Of a stretch of DNA of 64,000 bases, positions 38,643 through 50,494 are shown piece after piece. Position 1 is the first letter of the stretch; each line of letters begins with the position of its first letter. Where the stretch lies: NCBI RefSeq assembly GCF_900102625.1, contig NZ_FMZC01000004.1:186001-250000 (forward strand), written 5' to 3'. The stretch comes from Paracidovorax valerianellae (lineage in GTDB: Bacteria; Pseudomonadota; Gammaproteobacteria; Burkholderiales; Burkholderiaceae_C). The position numbers and the translations under genes were made by a program. Below the pieces are notes generated by a model. That model saw nothing but the letters and a program-made list of their open reading frames with translations. It had not been told where the DNA came from and ran no database searches.

Positions 38643-39152
38643 ATGAGCAACGACGACACCACTTCCCCCCATGCCACGCTGTGGCGGCTGATCAAGGACA
38701 TCCGTTTCGGCATGCTCACGCACCGCGCCGCAACGGGCATGCTGCACGCCCATCCCCTGACGACCCAGAACAAAGACATCGACGAACAGTCGCAACTGTT
38801 CTTCTTCATCCCGCGCGACGGTGAACTGTATGAGCGCCTGCGCTCCGACAGCCAGGTCAACGTGACTTATTCCAACCCCGAAAAGGACAGTTACGTCTCG
38901 CTGTCGGGCACCGCCGGCTTCATCGAAGACATGGTGAAAAAAGAGGCCCTGTGGTCCCCCATGGCCAAGGCATGGTTCCCGGGCGGCGTGAACGATCCGA
39001 ACCTCGTGCTGCTGGCCATTCACATCGACCACGCCGAATACTGGGACGTCAAGGAAAGCAAGATGACCCAGATGTTCAAGATGGCCAAGGCTGCCGTGAC
39101 CGGCAACCCGCCCAAGGACATGGGCGAGCACAAGGAACTGTCTCTCACCTGA
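38643..39152 (+). CDS. PPOX/FMN-split-barrel general stress protein
   Basis: A 169-residue protein of the pyridoxamine-phosphate-oxidase-like fold, GSP26 branch. Features are GMLTHRAATGMLHAHPLTTQ near the N-terminus, the strand LFFFIPRDGE, and SYVSLSGTAGFIED. GSP26-type proteins bind FMN or FAD and are induced by general stress; their reaction is unclear. It probably shares a transcript with the 74-residue protein gene that follows after 54 bp. Confidence 0.88.
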   Translation: MSNDDTTSPHATLWRLIKDIRFGMLTHRAATGMLHAHPLTTQNKDIDEQSQLFFFIPRDGELYERLRSDSQVNVTYSNPEKDSYVSLSGTAGFIEDMVKKEALWSPMAKAWFPGGVNDPNLVLLAIHIDHAEYWDVKESKMTQMFKMAKAAVTGNPPKDMGEHKELSLT

Positions 39153-39206
39153 GGTGCCCGTCCCGTGCCGATCCGATTGATTCCCCCACTCACCAGGAGA
39201 AATACC

Positions 39207-39431
39207 ATGGCCAACGACAAGCAAGAGCCCGGTACGGGCAAGGTGGAAAACGACCACAACCGCCAGGGCGACCAGGAGCCCACCCAGAAGAACGAAGCCC
39301 AGCGCACGCCGCAAAGCCGGCATGACCGCGACGCCCACATCGGCAGCGGCAACCAAGTGCAATCGCGCCAAGGTTCAGCCGGTAGCGGTAGCGGTGGCGG
39401 CGCAGGCGGTGGCGGCCGAGGCGCTGGCTGA
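39207..39431 (+). CDS. Small hydrophilic Gly-rich protein, 74 residues
   Basis: Not recognised. It is charged and Gln/Asn-rich in the first half (NDHNRQGDQEPTQKNEAQ) and ends in Gly runs. It is almost certainly disordered. CAGGAG lies before the ATG at 39207 and a strong terminator follows, so it appears to be a real last gene of a two-gene unit with the PPOX-fold protein. A stress-protective role is inferred from context. Confidence 0.7.
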   Translation: MANDKQEPGTGKVENDHNRQGDQEPTQKNEAQRTPQSRHDRDAHIGSGNQVQSRQGSAGSGSGGGAGGGGRGAG

Positions 39432-39469
39432 GCGAAGCGCGGCCGGGTTTCACACCCTTTGTGGACATC

Positions 39470-39493
39470 AGGGCCTTCGGGCCCTTTATTTTT
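39470..39493 (+). terminator. Rho-independent terminator
   Basis: AGGGCC (39470-39475) and GGCCCT (39480-39485) form a stem around a stable TTCG tetraloop, followed by TTATTTTTT. It ends the PPOX/74-residue unit and insulates the RHH regulator gene. Confidence 0.88.
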
Positions 39494-39526
39494 TGTCCTT
39501 CTGACTTGAAAGACGCTGTTTGCCAT

Positions 39527-39556
39527 CCATTTACCATCCATGTGGATGGTAAATGG
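39527..39556. promoter_or_regulatory. Perfect 30-bp palindrome, probable RHH-regulator operator
   Basis: CCATTTACCATCCA (39527-39540) and TGGATGGTAAATGG (39543-39556) are exact inverted repeats around TG. The site ends seven bases before the RHH gene ATG and overlaps its ribosome-binding region, so bound protein should block expression. Direct repeats of CCAT within each arm suit cooperative binding by RHH dimers. Confidence 0.82.
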
Positions 39557-39563
39557 AGTTTTC

Positions 39564-39983
39564 ATGACGACAGCGGTGACTGAACGCAGCCTGAAAGTGC
39601 CCGATTCGGAGAAGGTGACCATCAACCTGGGATTCGTGGACCTGGGCCACATCGACCTTCTGGTGTCCGAGGGGTTTTATTCCAACCGCACGGATTTCAT
39701 CCGCACGGCGATTCGCAATCAGTTGGTCGCGCAGTCGGAAGCGGTGCGGCAGGTCGTGGCGCGCAAGACGCTGGTGCTGGGGCTCCAGCGATTCGGCCGC
39801 GCTGAACTGGAAGCCGTGCAGGCGGCAGGGCAGACGCTCGAAATTCGAGTGCTGGGCCTTTGCACCATCGACGACGACGTGCCCGCAGCGCTGGCCCTGG
39901 CAACGATCGCATCGGTACAGGTGCTCGGGGCCTTTCACGCGAGTGCCGCCGTCAAGGCCGCGCTGGCAGGGCGCATCGGCTGA
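39564..39983 (+). CDS. CopG/RHH-type transcriptional regulator with C-terminal domain
   Basis: A 139-residue protein. The N-terminal ribbon-helix-helix (strand KVTINLGF, helices GHIDLLVSEGFYSNRTDFIRTAIRNQ in two parts) occupies about residues 15-55. The remaining 85 residues form an alpha/beta domain (LEIRVLGLCTIDDDV, IASVQVLGAFHAS) of possible sensing or oligomerising function. It most likely represses itself through the palindrome at 39527 and may control the esterase gene 172 bp downstream. Confidence 0.85.
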   Translation: MTTAVTERSLKVPDSEKVTINLGFVDLGHIDLLVSEGFYSNRTDFIRTAIRNQLVAQSEAVRQVVARKTLVLGLQRFGRAELEAVQAAGQTLEIRVLGLCTIDDDVPAALALATIASVQVLGAFHASAAVKAALAGRIG

Positions 39984-40155
39984 CAAAAACACAGAACGAG
40001 AACGCTGCGGCAGGCCTCGTTCCAGACCGGCCTGACCCGAAGGCGGCGCAGACAGGAGACGAACATGCATTTGGGCACGCGGCTTTCACAGCGCGCGAAG
40101 TGCCTTCACCCCGCGCAGCGCCGACCGGTGCTGCCACTCGCCGAAGGATTCCCCC

Positions 40156-41379
40156 ATGAACTGGAACACGAAGGTCAAGCAGCTTCTGAGCGATGTCGCT
40201 CCGCTGATGCGCAGCGGCCAACTCGCAGATGCCACCCGCGCCATACAGCAGGCCCTTGGCGGCCAGCGCGCAGCCAGTGCGACCACGGGCGCCTCGGGCG
40301 CCTCGGGCGCTGCAGCATGGCGCGAACATTTCAAGATGCCGACGGAGCAGGCCACGCCGAAGAGCGGGCCCTTTAGCGCTTCGGAGGTGGAAGATGCGGT
40401 GATCGTCGAGCGCGACCAGCCGTCTGCGGCGGGCGGTGCCCCCTCGCATGCGCCCAAGCCGTCCGCTAGCCGGGCGGAAGCGCCTGGCAGTTTCACGCGC
40501 GTGGCCTTCTCCGGGCCTGCGGGTGCGCCGCAGGACCACTATTACCTCAGCGTGCCGCCCGGGGCGACGGCCGGCACACCGATGCCGCTCGTGCTGATGC
40601 TGCACGGCTGCACCCAGAATCCGCAGGACTTCGCCACCGGCACCAGCATGAACGCTGCAGCCGCTTCGGCCAATGCCTTGGTGCTGTACCCCGCCCAGGC
40701 CCAGAGCGCCAACGCCCATGGCTGCTGGAACTGGTTTCGCCCCCAAGACCAGCAGCGCGGCCGCGGGGAGCCCGCCACGTTGGTGGCCATGGTGCGTGAC
40801 GTGATGGCACGCCATCCCGTGGATGCGCAACGCGTGTATGTGGCTGGCCTGTCTGCCGGGGGCGCCATGGCCGCGCTGCTGGCCCGCGAATACCCCGACG
40901 TGTTCGCCGCAGTCGGCGTGCATTCGGGCCTGCAGGCCGGCGCCGCGCACAACGTGATGGGCGCGCTGTCGGCAATGAAGAGCGGCGCCAAAGGCGCCGT
41001 CGGGTCCGCGCCTGCAGTTCGCCCTGGCAGCGCCAAGCCGCCGCCGCTCATCGTCTTCCATGGCGATGCGGACGAGACCGTGCACGCGCGCAACGGCGAG
41101 CAATTGCTGGCCGCGACGCTGAAGTCGGCACCCGGTGCGCGGCCCGAAGCCGAATCGGGCCGCAGCCCCTCAGGCCAGCGGTACACGCGCACTGTTTATC
41201 GCGATAGCGATTCGACCGGCGGGTCCAGCGCAGCCGTGGCCGAGCATTGGCAACTGCACGGCGCGGGCCACGCGTGGGCCGGGGGCAATGCACGGGGCAG
41301 CTACACCGATCCGCGCGGAGTGAACGCCACTGCGCAGATGCTGCGGTTCTTTCTGGAGCATCCACGGGCCATGGGCTAA
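40156..41379 (+). CDS. PHB depolymerase family esterase
   Basis: A 407-residue alpha/beta hydrolase of the poly(3-hydroxybutyrate) depolymerase/feruloyl esterase (Esterase_PHB) family. A 120-residue N-terminal Ala/Gln-rich region (LMRSGQLADATRAIQQAL) precedes the catalytic domain. That domain shows HGCTQNPQDFA as oxyanion region, lipase box GLSAGGAMA, and GDADETVHARN and GAGHAWAGG supplying Asp and His. No signal peptide is obvious, so it may act inside the cell. The adjacent RHH regulator suggests regulated polyester or ester turnover. Confidence 0.9.
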   Translation: MNWNTKVKQLLSDVAPLMRSGQLADATRAIQQALGGQRAASATTGASGASGAAAWREHFKMPTEQATPKSGPFSASEVEDAVIVERDQPSAAGGAPSHAPKPSASRAEAPGSFTRVAFSGPAGAPQDHYYLSVPPGATAGTPMPLVLMLHGCTQNPQDFATGTSMNAAAASANALVLYPAQAQSANAHGCWNWFRPQDQQRGRGEPATLVAMVRDVMARHPVDAQRVYVAGLSAGGAMAALLAREYPDVFAAVGVHSGLQAGAAHNVMGALSAMKSGAKGAVGSAPAVRPGSAKPPPLIVFHGDADETVHARNGEQLLAATLKSAPGARPEAESGRSPSGQRYTRTVYRDSDSTGGSSAAVAEHWQLHGAGHAWAGGNARGSYTDPRGVNATAQMLRFFLEHPRAMG

Positions 41380-41474
41380 AGGGCCGCATGCCGGTCCAAT
41401 GCCCATTGCGAGCGGTTGTCGGAAAATGCGGGGCTCCCGCCTTGTGCCTTGTGTTTCCCCCCGTTCACATCACC

Positions 41475-42110
41475 ATGTCTCTCATCGCCGTCATCGACTT
41501 CGAAACCACGGGCGTCTCGCCCGGCCAGGGCGCTCGGGCGACCGAAGTGGCCATCGTGCTGCTGGAGAACGGGCGAGTGGTGGACCGGTATCAAAGCCTG
41601 ATGAATACCGGCGCCTGGATTCCGAGCTTCATCACGCAACTGACGGGCATCACCAACGCCATGGTGGCGGCCGCGCCCGATGCGCAGCAGGTGATGCGCG
41701 AAGCGGCGCGTTTCGTGGGAGATGCGCCCATGGTGGCGCACAACGCGTCGTTCGACAGCAAGTTCTGGGCGGCCGAGTTGCAGTGCGCGGACCTGCCTGC
41801 GCCCCATGCCTTCGCCTGCACGGTGTTGCTGTCCCGGCGCCTTTACCCGGCAGCGCCCAGCCACAAGCTGGGCAGCATCGTCGGCCATCTGGACCTGCCG
41901 CTCGCGGAGCGGGCCCACCGTGCACTGGCCGATGCGGAGATGGCGGCGGCGCTGCTGGGCCGCATCCAGCACGATCTGCGCACCCGCTGGGGCATTGCCG
42001 ATCCGGCGCATTCGTTGCTCATGGCGCTGCAGCGCTGCGCCAAGCCTGCGCTGGGCAAATGGTTCGCCCAGCACGGTGGCGCAGCGGTTAAAGCTGCGGC
42101 AACTGCCTGA
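41475..42110 (+). CDS. 3'-5' exonuclease, DnaQ/DEDDh family
   Basis: A 211-residue stand-alone exonuclease like the proofreading subunit of Pol III. ExoI DFETTG (residues 8-13), ExoII HNASFDSKF and ExoIII HRALADAEM give all five DEDDh metal and catalytic residues. The chosen ATG gives the canonical start MSLIAVIDFETTG. Housekeeping dnaQ is normally next to rnhA, which is not seen here, so this is probably a paralogue of uncertain nucleic-acid target. Confidence 0.9.
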   Translation: MSLIAVIDFETTGVSPGQGARATEVAIVLLENGRVVDRYQSLMNTGAWIPSFITQLTGITNAMVAAAPDAQQVMREAARFVGDAPMVAHNASFDSKFWAAELQCADLPAPHAFACTVLLSRRLYPAAPSHKLGSIVGHLDLPLAERAHRALADAEMAAALLGRIQHDLRTRWGIADPAHSLLMALQRCAKPALGKWFAQHGGAAVKAAATA

Positions 42111-42153
42111 ACACTACGAGCCGCTCCAAGGCCGCGACGGCCAGCAACACCGA

Positions 42154-43308
42154 TCAGTAGCGTGCGCGGCCGAAGCTGTCCAGGATGGCGATTTCGGTGA
42201 ACAGGCTGCCCTCTCGCCGGTTGTTCAGGAAGGACACCTCGTAGCCGCCCAGGTCGATGCGCGGCAGGCGTGACAGCGTTTCGGCCAGCGCGCGTCCATC
42301 CACGCCACCACTGCCGCTGCGTGGCACGGCCTTGAGGCCCTGGCCGATCGTCTTGGCCACGAGAAAGCCTTCGAAGGCAGCCAGCGAGGCAATGCTGGCG
42401 CTTTGCTGGGCGCTCTGCATGACCTGGCGGAATTCGCGCACGACCGGAATCGACTGGTTGGTGAGGGCCGGAAACACCTGCGTCATGCCCACGCCGCGGG
42501 CGCTTTCTGCGCCCACCGCATCCACCAGTTTCACTGGGTCCAGGTCGGAGATGCCGACCATCTGGGCATGCCCGCCGGCTGCGCGGTATGCCTTCACGAA
42601 GGCGCTGCCGGCGGCCTGGCCGGCCACCATCACGATCACCTGCGCATCGGCCTTGAGCAACGCCGCCACCGCAGGCTGAACGTCCGAGGTCGTGCGCTCG
42701 TAGGGTTCCTTGGCCACAAGCGCGAGCTTGCGCTGCGACAGCGCGGCCGTGAGCGCCTCCAGGCCTTTTTGGCCATAGGCATCGTTCTGATAGAGCGCCG
42801 CGAACTTGGTCATGCCGATGGCGTCGCCCATCTGCGCCACCAGCTTGGTCAGTTCGGTGCTGTAGCCGGCGCGCACGTGGAACACGAAGGGGTTCACCGG
42901 CTCGCGGATGACCTGGGAGCCCGAGCGCGTGGGAAACAGGGGCACGGCATTGTCCTGCGGCAGCTTGGCGTCGATCAGCGCCTGGGTGTTGCTGGTGGCG
43001 AACGAAATCAGCGCGGCGGGCTTCATGCCCAGCAGCTTGCGCGCGCCCGCCACCGTTTTCTCGGGCTTGAACTCGTCGTCTTCCACGACGAACTTCACGT
43101 CGAGCCCGGGGAAGGCCTGCGTCTTTTGCGCATCGGCAAAGTAAGACTCCACGCCCAGAACCACCTGCTTACCGACTTCGGCCGCATTGCCGCCGGTCAA
43201 GGGCGCCACCATGCCAATAACGACCGGAGGGGCCGCGCGCGCGGCAGAGCCGATCCATGGCAGTGCGAGCGAGGCGCTCAGGCGGGTGGTGAATACACGG
43301 CGTTTCAT
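42154..43308 (-). CDS. ABC transporter substrate-binding protein, branched-chain amino acid type
   Basis: A 384-residue periplasmic binding protein of the LivJ/LivK-like class I fold. A signal peptide with a Tat-like start KRRVFTTRLSASLALP precedes a cut near ARA-A. Mature segments include VIGMVAPLTGGNAAEVGKQV, YQNDAYGQKGLEAL and VFPALTNQSIPVVREF. AGGAG lies before the ATG. No transporter genes are adjacent. It is divergent from leuA, which hints at amino-acid related regulation but proves nothing about the ligand. Confidence 0.9.
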   Translation of the reverse strand: MKRRVFTTRLSASLALPWIGSAARAAPPVVIGMVAPLTGGNAAEVGKQVVLGVESYFADAQKTQAFPGLDVKFVVEDDEFKPEKTVAGARKLLGMKPAALISFATSNTQALIDAKLPQDNAVPLFPTRSGSQVIREPVNPFVFHVRAGYSTELTKLVAQMGDAIGMTKFAALYQNDAYGQKGLEALTAALSQRKLALVAKEPYERTTSDVQPAVAALLKADAQVIVMVAGQAAGSAFVKAYRAAGGHAQMVGISDLDPVKLVDAVGAESARGVGMTQVFPALTNQSIPVVREFRQVMQSAQQSASIASLAAFEGFLVAKTIGQGLKAVPRSGSGGVDGRALAETLSRLPRIDLGGYEVSFLNNRREGSLFTEIAILDSFGRARY

Positions 43309-43496
43309 GGAACGTGCTCCTGTGGAGGCGGGCAAGGACGAAGGCGCGAGGAGCGCCGGACGGATCGAATGCGAAAGGCCGTGCACACACCAAATGCAAA
43401 GGCGTGCGAAATGTATGACCTATTGTTAATCACTTTGCACGGCAGTTTTTGCCGTGTTGACGGCATTTCGCAGGTCCTGTGCTAGGATTTGCCGCT

Positions 43497-43583
43497 ATGC
43501 AACGCACCGTGCTGCTATCCACCCTATCGCTAGGCCTAGTGCCTGGCCGGGGTCTGCCTGCGTTCGCCATCACCGTTGCCTGA
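43497..43583 (+). CDS. leuL: Leucine leader peptide of leuA
   Basis: A 28-codon frame begins MQRTVLLSTLSLGLVPG. Seven of the 28 codons are Leu, and within a nine-codon run four of them are CTA, a codon otherwise rare in this CTG-dominated genome. E. coli leuL uses the same rare-codon trick. It ends 155 bp before leuA. The start codon lies only a few bases past a -10-like element, so the message may be leaderless. Confidence 0.8.
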   Translation: MQRTVLLSTLSLGLVPGRGLPAFAITVA

Positions 43584-43626
43584 AGCGCAACCACCGATTT
43601 CCCCCTGACCCCGGCCCGCGAACCAG

Positions 43627-43645
43627 CCTCCACCCACGGTGGAGG
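43627..43645 (+). promoter_or_regulatory. Hairpin in the leuA leader
   Basis: CCTCCACC (43627-43634) pairs with GGTGGAGG (43638-43645) around CAC, between the leader-peptide stop and leuA. It has no T-run, so it could act in antitermination or translational control and not as an intrinsic terminator. Confidence 0.5.
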
Positions 43646-43738
43646 GCTGCAGGGGATGTCGTTCACCGTTCACCGTTGATTCGACCCGTGCCTCAGGCGC
43701 CCTTCTCGGCGCGGCACACACTGTTCGTGGAGCCCCTC

Positions 43739-45427
43739 ATGATTTCCAAGCCCGCTACCAAGTACCAGCCCATCGCCCCCGTTGCCTTGGCCGATCGCAC
43801 CTGGCCGTCAAAGACCATCACCCGCGCCCCGATCTGGTTGTCCACCGATTTGCGCGATGGCAACCAGGCGCTGTTCGAGCCGATGAACGGCGACCGCAAG
43901 ATGAAGCTTTTCCAGGAGCTGGTGCGCATCGGCTTCAAGGAAATCGAGGTGGGCTTTCCCGCCGCGTCGCAGACCGATTACGACTTCGTGCGCCGCCTCA
44001 TCGACGAAAACCTCGTGCCCGACGACGTGACCCTGATGGTGATGACCCAGTCGCGCTCCGACTTGATCGAGCGCACCGTCGAGGCCGTGCGCGGCGCGCC
44101 GCGCGCCATCGTGCACCTGTACAACGCCACCGCGCCCGTGTGGCGGCGCGTGGTGTTCGGCATGAACGTGACGCAGGTGATGGCGTTCATCGAGCAGCAC
44201 GTGTCGCACCTCAAGCGCTTGACCGATGCGCAGCCGGAAACCCGCTGGACGCTGCAATATTCGCCCGAAACCTTCAGCGCCACCGAGCTCGAAGTCTCGC
44301 TCGAAGCCTGCCAGACCGCCATCGCCGCATGGGGAACGGGCCCGGGGCGCGAGATCATCATCAACCTTCCCACCACGGTGGAGAACGCCACGCCCAACGT
44401 GTTCGCCGACCAGATCGAATGGATGGACCGGCGCCTGAGCCCCCGCGAGCACATCGTTCTTTCGGTGCACCCGCACAATGACCGGGGCACCGGCGTGGCG
44501 GCCGCCGAGTTGGCCATGATGGCCGGCGCGCAACGCGTGGAAGGCTGCCTCTTCGGCAACGGGGAGCGCAGCGGCAATCTGGATGTGGTGACCGTGGCCC
44601 TCAACCTCTACACGCAGGGCGTGCATCCGGGCCTGGATTTTTCCGACATCAATGCCGTGGCGCGCGTGGCTGAAGAGTGCACCGCGTTGCCCGTGCATCC
44701 ACGCCACCCTTATGTCGGCGACCTCGTGTTCACCTCGTTCTCTGGTTCGCACCAGGACGCCATCAAGAAGGGCTTCGCCGCCCATGACCCCCAGGGCCTG
44801 TGGCAGGTGCCTTACCTCCCTATCGACCCGGCCGACCTGGGCCGCACCTACGACAGCGTGATCCGCGTGAACAGCCAGTCGGGCAAGGGCGGCATCGCCT
44901 TCCTGCTGGAGCGCGAACGCGGCGTGGTCATGCCGCGCCGCATGCAGGTGGAGTTCAGTGCTGTGGTGCAGCGCCAGACCGATGCCAGCGAAACCGAGAT
45001 GACCGGCGCCACGCTGTGGGATCTGTTCCAGGCCACCTACCTCGAAACCTCCGCAGGCGTGCCCGGCGCCATCGTCTGCCATGCCCATCGGCTGGCGGAC
45101 GACGGGCGGGGCATCGAATTGGATGTGACCATCGACGGCACGCGCCAGACCTTGCAAGGCCAGGGCAACGGACCGATCGACGCGGCAGTGGATGCATTGG
45201 GCCTGCCGCTGCGCGTGCATGGCTATGAAGAGCGTGCCACAGGCTCCGGCGCCGATGCACAGGCGCTGGCCATCGTGGAGGCCGCGCTCGACGGCGTGCC
45301 CGGTGCGACCTTCGGCGTGGGGCTGCACCACAACATCGTCACGGCTTCGGTGCATGCCGTGGTGAGCGCGGCAAACCGGCTGGTGCAGCGCCGTCAGGCC
45401 GCTGCGTTAGCGCCTGCCGCCGCGTAA
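43739..45427 (+). CDS. leuA: 2-isopropylmalate synthase (LeuA type 2)
   Basis: Condenses acetyl-CoA with 2-oxoisovalerate, the first committed step to leucine. The 562-residue protein shows the signature STDLRDGNQALFEPM, the metal ligands in SVHPHNDRGTG, GCLFGNGERSGNLD, and a C-terminal regulatory domain that binds leucine. Length and sequence fit the long, type 2 LeuA. The ATG at 43739 follows GTGGAGCCCCTC. leuBCD are elsewhere. Leader peptide attenuation is likely. Confidence 0.96.
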   Translation: MISKPATKYQPIAPVALADRTWPSKTITRAPIWLSTDLRDGNQALFEPMNGDRKMKLFQELVRIGFKEIEVGFPAASQTDYDFVRRLIDENLVPDDVTLMVMTQSRSDLIERTVEAVRGAPRAIVHLYNATAPVWRRVVFGMNVTQVMAFIEQHVSHLKRLTDAQPETRWTLQYSPETFSATELEVSLEACQTAIAAWGTGPGREIIINLPTTVENATPNVFADQIEWMDRRLSPREHIVLSVHPHNDRGTGVAAAELAMMAGAQRVEGCLFGNGERSGNLDVVTVALNLYTQGVHPGLDFSDINAVARVAEECTALPVHPRHPYVGDLVFTSFSGSHQDAIKKGFAAHDPQGLWQVPYLPIDPADLGRTYDSVIRVNSQSGKGGIAFLLERERGVVMPRRMQVEFSAVVQRQTDASETEMTGATLWDLFQATYLETSAGVPGAIVCHAHRLADDGRGIELDVTIDGTRQTLQGQGNGPIDAAVDALGLPLRVHGYEERATGSGADAQALAIVEAALDGVPGATFGVGLHHNIVTASVHAVVSAANRLVQRRQAAALAPAAA

Positions 45428-45543
45428 AGCACAAGCGCAGCGGGTGGTGCGCAGAGCGCGGTGATGCGCCGTGCTCTGCGCCTCACGTGATCAGAACAAA
45501 GCAGGGCCTTGGCAGGCTCGCTGCGAATGCCCTGCGCCGGGGT

Positions 45544-46740
45544 TCAGTGCCCCTGCGCCGCGCCCGCAGCGTCACGCCCCACAGGCCGCAGGCCCCAACT
45601 GGCGGCCAGCCACACCGCGCACAGCAGCGCCGTCACGGCAAAGAGCTGCGGCGTGCCGGCCCACTTGACCAGTGCGCCGCCCAGCGCGCCCCCGGCGAAC
45701 AGACCCAGCGACTGCAGCGTGTTGTAGGTGCCCAGGGCCGCACCGCGCAGCGGCGCCGGTGCCATGCGCGAGACCAGGCTGGGCTGGCTGGCTTCCAGCG
45801 CATTGAAGCCGCAAAAGAACACGAACAGCAGCAATCCCAGCACCCACAGTGCGGAAGTGCCCCCGGCCGCGGCCACGCCGCCCAGGCCGAGCTGCACCAG
45901 CAGCACCAGGCCGATGGCCGCCAACAGCGATTCGCGCAGGTAGCCGCGCCGCTCCAGCGCGAACAGTCCGCCCATCATGGCGAAAGACAGCACGACGGCG
46001 GGCAGGTAGACATGCCAGTGCTCGGCCTTCGGCAGGCCAGCCTGCACCAGCAGCGCGGGCACGGCCACCCACATGGCCATCTGCACCGTGTGCAGCACGA
46101 AAACGCCCAGGTTCAGGCGCAGCAGGTCGGCATGGCGCCACACCTCGGCCAGCCGCCCGCGCGGCGCATCGGCATGGCGCACAGGCTCGGGCGGCACCAC
46201 CCACAGCACGACGGCGATGCCGGCCAGCGCCAGCGCGCAGGTCAGCTCGAACAGCCCCGGCAGCCCGAAGCGGGCCGCCAGCGGCGGACTGGCCACCAGC
46301 GCCACGGCGAACATCAGCCCGATGCTGCCGCCCACCAGCGCCATCGCCTTGGTGCGCACGGCATCGCGCGTCTGGTCGGCCAGCAGCGCGGTCACGGCAG
46401 CTGAAACCGCCCCGGCGCCCTGCAGCGCGCGGCCCGCGAGCAGCCCGGTCAATGAATCGGCCAGCGCCGCCAGCAGACTGCCGGCCGCGAACACCAGCAG
46501 GCCCAGCACGATCACGCGCTTGCGCCCGAAGCGGTCGGACGCCATGCCCAGCGGCAGTTGCAGCACCGCCTGCGTGAGGCCGTAGATGCCCATGGCCAGG
46601 CCGACGAGCGCGGGATCGTCGCCGCCCGGGTATTTGCGCGCTTCGAGCGCGAACACGGGCAGCACGAGGAACAGCCCCAGCATGCGCAGCGCGAAGATCA
46701 GCGCCAGCGCGAGGCTGGAGCGGCGCTCCAGCGGCGTCAT
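45544..46740 (-). CDS. MFS transporter (YajR/drug-efflux-like)
   Basis: A 398-residue major facilitator with 12 predicted helices. Helix 1 is LALALIFALRMLGLFLVLPVFA, motif A appears as GMASDRFGRKRVIVLG, and motif C-like GRALQGAGAVSAAVTALLAD suggests a proton-coupled exporter. A GTG at 46803 would add 21 residues of low complexity; the ATG at 46740 starts just before helix 1. The gene is divergent from uvrA, an order seen in many Burkholderiales. Substrate unknown. Confidence 0.9.
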   Translation of the reverse strand: MTPLERRSSLALALIFALRMLGLFLVLPVFALEARKYPGGDDPALVGLAMGIYGLTQAVLQLPLGMASDRFGRKRVIVLGLLVFAAGSLLAALADSLTGLLAGRALQGAGAVSAAVTALLADQTRDAVRTKAMALVGGSIGLMFAVALVASPPLAARFGLPGLFELTCALALAGIAVVLWVVPPEPVRHADAPRGRLAEVWRHADLLRLNLGVFVLHTVQMAMWVAVPALLVQAGLPKAEHWHVYLPAVVLSFAMMGGLFALERRGYLRESLLAAIGLVLLVQLGLGGVAAAGGTSALWVLGLLLFVFFCGFNALEASQPSLVSRMAPAPLRGAALGTYNTLQSLGLFAGGALGGALVKWAGTPQLFAVTALLCAVWLAASWGLRPVGRDAAGAAQGH

Positions 46741-46803
46741 GACGGTGGCGGAAGGGGACGGTGGCGCGGCGGCGCCAGCAAGAGTGGGGGATGAGTCCGG
46801 CAC

Positions 46804-47270
46804 GGTGGTGCGCTATGGGCCAAGCAAAACCGCGATTCTCGCCCATCGCCCCCCTTCGGCACGGGGGCACCGCAGGCAGCCAGCGTGGATGCCGCCCGAT
46901 ACATGGGTCAAATAGTGCTCCAGCGCACGATTGATATGGGATGGTAGCTATTAAAAATATAGCAAATTCCGCAAAGAGGCTTTTGGAGTCCTGTCACCTC
47001 GCGCCCGGATCGAACGATGGCTTGCGCCGTTTTCGGAGAACTCAGGCTTTCCCAGGACGGCGCTTTCGCCAAACCACCAAATCCAGCAAGGCCGACAGCA
47101 GCGCCAGGGCCCATGGCGCATCCATCGGAACGCCCGTGGCGTTGATCGCCGCGGGATCGAGAGCCACTGCGAAAGGAACTTAACAAGCCAGAAAAAAGCG
47201 GGCGGAGTCTTCGCAGCCGCAGTGGCGTCCCTGATCGTTCGCTGTACGCCCGTGCGGGCCGTGGCCTATC
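46804..47270. other. 467-bp region between MFS gene and uvrA
   Basis: It holds repeat copy F at 46917. Further right, minus-strand codons 47180-47042 read an apparent C-terminal tail (DAPWALALLSALLDLVVW then KRRPGKA and a stop) without a start codon. It could be a gene remnant. No LexA-type box was found ahead of uvrA. Confidence 0.4.
46917..46965 (+). repeat. Dispersed repeat copy F
   Basis: GCTCCAGCGCA, a spacer, then GCTAT (46947-46951) and ATAGC (46959-46963) around TAAAAAT. It lies 177 bp upstream of the MFS start codon, about 306 bp before uvrA. Confidence 0.78.
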
Positions 47271-50381
<3,111 letters not shown>

Positions 50382-50494
50382 CCGAAGGGACGTTATTTTG
50401 GTGGCGAATAAGCCATTCTGATCGGCGCCAGACGCCGGTTCAGCCCCCGGAATCCGCGGTTCTAAAAACAACCGCCAATGGACGGGGAGGTCCC

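Noticed and set aside
46908-47186. Overlapping small reading frames on both strands in the uvrA upstream gap
   Set aside because: No ribosome-binding site, atypical composition, and they overlap repeat copy F.
47187-47270. LexA box upstream of uvrA (CTGTACGCCCGTGC)
   Set aside because: Only the left CTGT half fits; no ACAG half at the correct spacing.
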